From the NCBI GenBank assembly GCA_947258635.1, contig CAMYJM010000258.1, forward strand, positions 1 through 8,833: a stretch of DNA of 8,833 bases, written 5' to 3'. This document shows, in pieces, positions 6,967 to 8,833 of the stretch. Position 1 is the stretch's first letter; the number at the start of each line of letters is the position of its first letter. The stretch is from an uncultured Acidimicrobiaceae bacterium. GTDB lineage: Bacteria; Actinomycetota; Acidimicrobiia; Spongiisociales; UBA5794. Both the position numbers and the translations under genes were made by a program. The notes under the pieces are model-generated. The model ran no database searches, was not told where the DNA came from, and saw only the letters and a program-made list of their open reading frames with translations.

Positions 6967-7347
6967 ATGGACTTCAGCAAGCTCAGCGCCAGCCAGCAGA
7001 TCACCGTCGGAGCCGGCGCCGCGATGCTCCTCGTCAGTTTCATGCCGTGGTATGGCGTTGCCGGCGCTACCGGTTTCAGTGCCTGGCGATCGGGCCTGGC
7101 GGGGCCACTCGCCGTCGCGGCTCTGGTGGCGGCGGCAGTGATCCTCATGATGGAGGCAATGGATCGAGCTCCGGTCGACTCGCCGGCGGCGATCGCCCTC
7201 TACCTCACGGCAGCCGGGCTCGCATTCGTGATGTGGCGGCTGCTGTTCACCGAGAACCAGCCGCGGCGCATTGGGCTGTTCCTGGCCTTGATAGCTGCCG
7301 GGGTCGCCTGCGGGGCGGCCTACCAAAACCACCAGGACAACAGCTAG
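6967..7347 (+). CDS. Small four-TM membrane protein of unknown function
   Basis: 126 residues. Four hydrophobic helices at about 11-31, 45-65, 74-93 and 101-118, with a short polar N-terminus (MDFSKLSASQQ) and a hydrophilic C-terminus (NHQDNS). The MLLVSFMPWYG segment in TM1, followed by a GFSAW element, is a pattern I associate with small actinobacterial membrane proteins of unknown role. No catalytic motif is visible. The ATG at 6967 has only a weak GA-rich ribosome site; an in-frame ATG at 6925 would add 14 residues but directly follows the candidate -10. The same frame stays open far upstream to about 5059 because it runs antisense to rpiA and the DUF5996 gene; that extension is not coding. 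Its stop shares CTAG with the convergent oxidoreductase stop. Confidence 0.8.
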   Translation: MDFSKLSASQQITVGAGAAMLLVSFMPWYGVAGATGFSAWRSGLAGPLAVAALVAAAVILMMEAMDRAPVDSPAAIALYLTAAGLAFVMWRLLFTENQPRRIGLFLALIAAGVACGAAYQNHQDNS

Positions 7348-8618
7348 ACCGGGCCCCTCCCCGCGGGCCTGGAGCGGTCAAGCGCCTCCGCTCGAAACGG
7401 CTCAACGGCGAGCACCTCGCCGGTCAGCCGCGCCCGTTCGGCGGCAAACGCCAGGATGTGGCTTTCTAGGCTCTCGGCGGCCGACGTCAGTGGCCGGCTC
7501 GAGGTCGCTACCGCGCTGAGGAAGGCGCGGATCACCCCACCGTCGCCGCCACCGTGAGCACCCTCGGGAGCGCTCATCTCGACGGGGTCGACCCGCCCGG
7601 TGGCGTGATCGATCACTTCGATGGAAGCATCGCGGCCGAATCGGCCGCGCAATGTGGCTCGAGAGCCGTCGTAGCGCATCGTTCGAGACGCGTTCCCGGA
7701 ATGCCCGTGCATCACGAGGACGACCGATGTCCCCGACTCGAGGACCATCGCGACCACCTGGTGATCGACGACATCGGAACCCGCCGAGTACACACAGCGC
7801 CCCCACGGCCCGGCATCGAGCGCGTGCCGCCGGCCGGCCGGGCTCATGTCGTCGGTGATGACGTGAACCGGCCACCCGGTCCATCCCGGGTCGAGGTAGC
7901 GGCGCGCATCGAACGGACAGGACGTGACGGGGCACGGGTCGGTACAGCGGGCCGTTGCCGTCGGTGGCGCCTTGTCGGGACGAAAGTGCAGCAGCGAACC
8001 CACGGAAGACATACGAGCCACCGGCGAATTGAGATTCCAGGCCAGGATGTCGAAGTCGTGGCAGCACTTCTGGACGATCATCGGCGTCGCTTCAGCCGCC
8101 CGGGCCCAATTGCCCCTGACGAAGCTGTGTGCCATGTGGAAGGCCGAGACGTTCTCGCGATGAGTGACCGTGACGATGTCGCCGAGCCGGCCGGAAGTGA
8201 CCACCTCGTGCAACTTGGTGAAGAAAGGGGTGTGGCGCAAGACATGGGCGACCGCCAAGGTCCGACCGGTCGTCTCGGCGGCACGCACCAGGTCGACCGA
8301 CTCGGCCAATGTGGCCGCCATCGGCTTCTCGAGGAGCACGTCGTAGCCGGCGCGGAGCGCGCCGGCGGCAGCTTCGTGATGGTGGCGGTCGGGGCTGGCG
8401 ACAATTGCGATGTCGGCGAGCTTGCCGGCCGCCAGCCACGTGGCGACATCAGCGAACTCGCGGGCGCCGCTGTGGACCGCAGTGAAGCGATCGCGCCGCC
8501 GCGGGTCGGGATCGACGACTGCGACGAAGCGCAGTTCGTCGGAATGGGCCGCCGCATGGCCCCCAAAGACGTGAAAGCCCCGCTGGCCGGCACCAATCAT
8601 TGCGGCGGTTGTGACCAT
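7344..8618 (-). CDS. Gfo/Idh/MocA family NAD(P)-dependent oxidoreductase
   Basis: Predicted cytoplasmic dehydrogenase acting on a sugar, sugar derivative or cyclitol. 424 residues. The N-terminal Rossmann domain has MIGAGQRG (7-14), the strand-2 acidic VVDPD, ASPDRHHHEAA (75-84) and the family signature EKP (97-99). The catalytic region KCCHDFDIL carries Lys184 and His187, typical of the family. The C-terminal substrate domain has a cysteine cluster C-x3-C-x4-C (Cys225, Cys229, Cys234, in CTDPCPVTSCPFDARRY) plus Cys275, seen in one subgroup of this superfamily and possibly metal binding or structural. The ATG at 8618 begins the Rossmann fold directly; the open frame continues upstream to 8759 but that part is antisense to galactokinase. 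There is no Shine-Dalgarno; a TACGAT -10-like element sits 6 bases upstream. The neighbouring divergent galactokinase suggests sugar metabolism; the substrate is unknown. Confidence 0.93.
   Translation of the reverse strand: MVTTAAMIGAGQRGFHVFGGHAAAHSDELRFVAVVDPDPRRRDRFTAVHSGAREFADVATWLAAGKLADIAIVASPDRHHHEAAAGALRAGYDVLLEKPMAATLAESVDLVRAAETTGRTLAVAHVLRHTPFFTKLHEVVTSGRLGDIVTVTHRENVSAFHMAHSFVRGNWARAAEATPMIVQKCCHDFDILAWNLNSPVARMSSVGSLLHFRPDKAPPTATARCTDPCPVTSCPFDARRYLDPGWTGWPVHVITDDMSPAGRRHALDAGPWGRCVYSAGSDVVDHQVVAMVLESGTSVVLVMHGHSGNASRTMRYDGSRATLRGRFGRDASIEVIDHATGRVDPVEMSAPEGAHGGGDGGVIRAFLSAVATSSRPLTSAAESLESHILAFAAERARLTGEVLAVEPFRAEALDRSRPAGRGPV
7347..7379 (+). terminator. Candidate hairpin terminator after the small membrane protein
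   Basis: GACCG (7347-7351) pairs with CGGTC (7375-7379), and stacked on it GGCCC (7352-7356) pairs with GGGCC (7365-7369), giving 10 pairs with a 5-base bulge and an 8-base loop. It begins on the last base of the membrane-protein stop. There is no T-tract and the hairpin lies inside the 3' end of the opposing gene, so it is tentative. Confidence 0.35.
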
Positions 8619-8661
8619 TTTGTGATCGTACCGTCGCCGGGGGAGGTGATAGCGTCGCCTC
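8619..8661. promoter_or_regulatory. Compact divergent promoter region, oxidoreductase and galactokinase
   Basis: Only 43 bases separate the divergent starts. On the minus strand TACGAT (8630-8625) matches TANNNT and ends 6 bases before the oxidoreductase ATG, the geometry of a leaderless mRNA. On the plus strand GGAGGTGAT (8642-8650) is a long match to the anti-Shine-Dalgarno and precedes the galactokinase GTG by 11 bases. A plus-strand promoter must overlap the oxidoreductase start; TTGTGA at 8620-8625 is a weak -35 candidate. Confidence 0.45.
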
Positions 8662-8833
8662 GTGACCCAGGCGGCAGCCCTCCACGAATCCCGATACGGG
8701 ATCGCCCCGTCCCTTGTCGTGAACTCACCGGGGCGGATCAACCTGATCGGCGAGCACACCGATTACTGCGGGCTTCCCGTGCTGCCGATGGCGATCCGGG
8801 AGGGCATCCAGATCGCGGCCAGCGAGGCCCCGG
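8662..8833 (+). CDS. galK: Galactokinase, N-terminal fragment cut by the window end
   Basis: GHMP-family sugar kinase that would phosphorylate galactose to galactose 1-phosphate with ATP (Leloir pathway, cytoplasm). Only the first 57 codons are present. The galactokinase signature is clear: NSPGRINLIGEHTDYCGLPV (residues 21-40), including the substrate-contacting GEHTDY, then LPMAI. Residue 36 is Cys where many galactokinases have Asn (DYNG), so a related GHMP sugar kinase remains possible. The GTG at 8662 is chosen because of the long GGAGGTGAT site upstream and because it gives the usual short N-terminal lead before the signature. It is divergent from the Gfo/Idh oxidoreductase and may share control with it. 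Confidence 0.88.
   Translation, partial: MTQAAALHESRYGIAPSLVVNSPGRINLIGEHTDYCGLPVLPMAIREGIQIAASEAP

Noticed and set aside
5059..7347. Very long plus-strand open frame (762 codons) ending in the small membrane protein
   Set aside because: Most of it is antisense to rpiA and the DUF5996 gene, both with clear family motifs and ribosome sites. Its translation is Arg/Gly/Asp-rich without domains. Only the part from 6967 looks like a real protein.
8619..8759. N-terminal extension of the Gfo/Idh enzyme up to 8759
   Set aside because: The added residues are Arg-rich, precede a complete Rossmann start, and overlap the galactokinase 5' end on the other strand.

Overview
The window looks like chromosomal DNA from a high-GC actinobacterium. 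The evidence is high GC throughout, several GTG starts, very tight gene packing, and a secreted protein with a long TTTT/PP-rich stalk. That stalk style, together with a DUF5996 gene, is what I would expect from Acidimicrobiia (Ilumatobacter-like) or a related lineage; this placement is inference. No tRNA, rRNA, CRISPR array, transposon or phage gene is visible, and no stretch over 300 bases lacks a gene.

Layout. (1) 59-2676, plus strand: a membrane sensor histidine kinase overlaps by ATGA with a secreted, membrane-anchored, Thr-rich surface protein. (2) 2681-6828, minus strand: a five-gene run transcribed as DUF5996 protein, ribose-5-phosphate isomerase A, MaoC-type enoyl-CoA hydratase, thiolase, and zinc-free quinone oxidoreductase-like MDR enzyme. 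The spacing is tight (54, 24, -4 and 46 bases), so an operon is plausible. (3) 6967-7347, plus strand: a 126-residue four-helix membrane protein of unknown function. (4) 7344-8618, minus strand: a Gfo/Idh/MocA oxidoreductase whose stop shares the palindrome CTAG with the stop of the membrane protein. (5) 8662 to the window end, plus strand: the first 57 codons of a galactokinase, divergent from the oxidoreductase.

How the genes may work together: hydratase, thiolase and MDR reductase fit acyl-CoA (fatty-acid-type) metabolism. However, the thiolase is broken: about 40 codons are missing in mid-gene and the frame shifts there, while both halves stay highly conserved. This is either a recent deletion or a sequence error. 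RpiA (pentose phosphate pathway), the Gfo/Idh enzyme and galactokinase are sugar-metabolic genes. The kinase/surface-protein pair is the best candidate for something undescribed: translational coupling suggests a two-part cell-surface sensing unit, but this is a hypothesis and no response regulator is in view. I found no convincing defence, secretion or mobile system.
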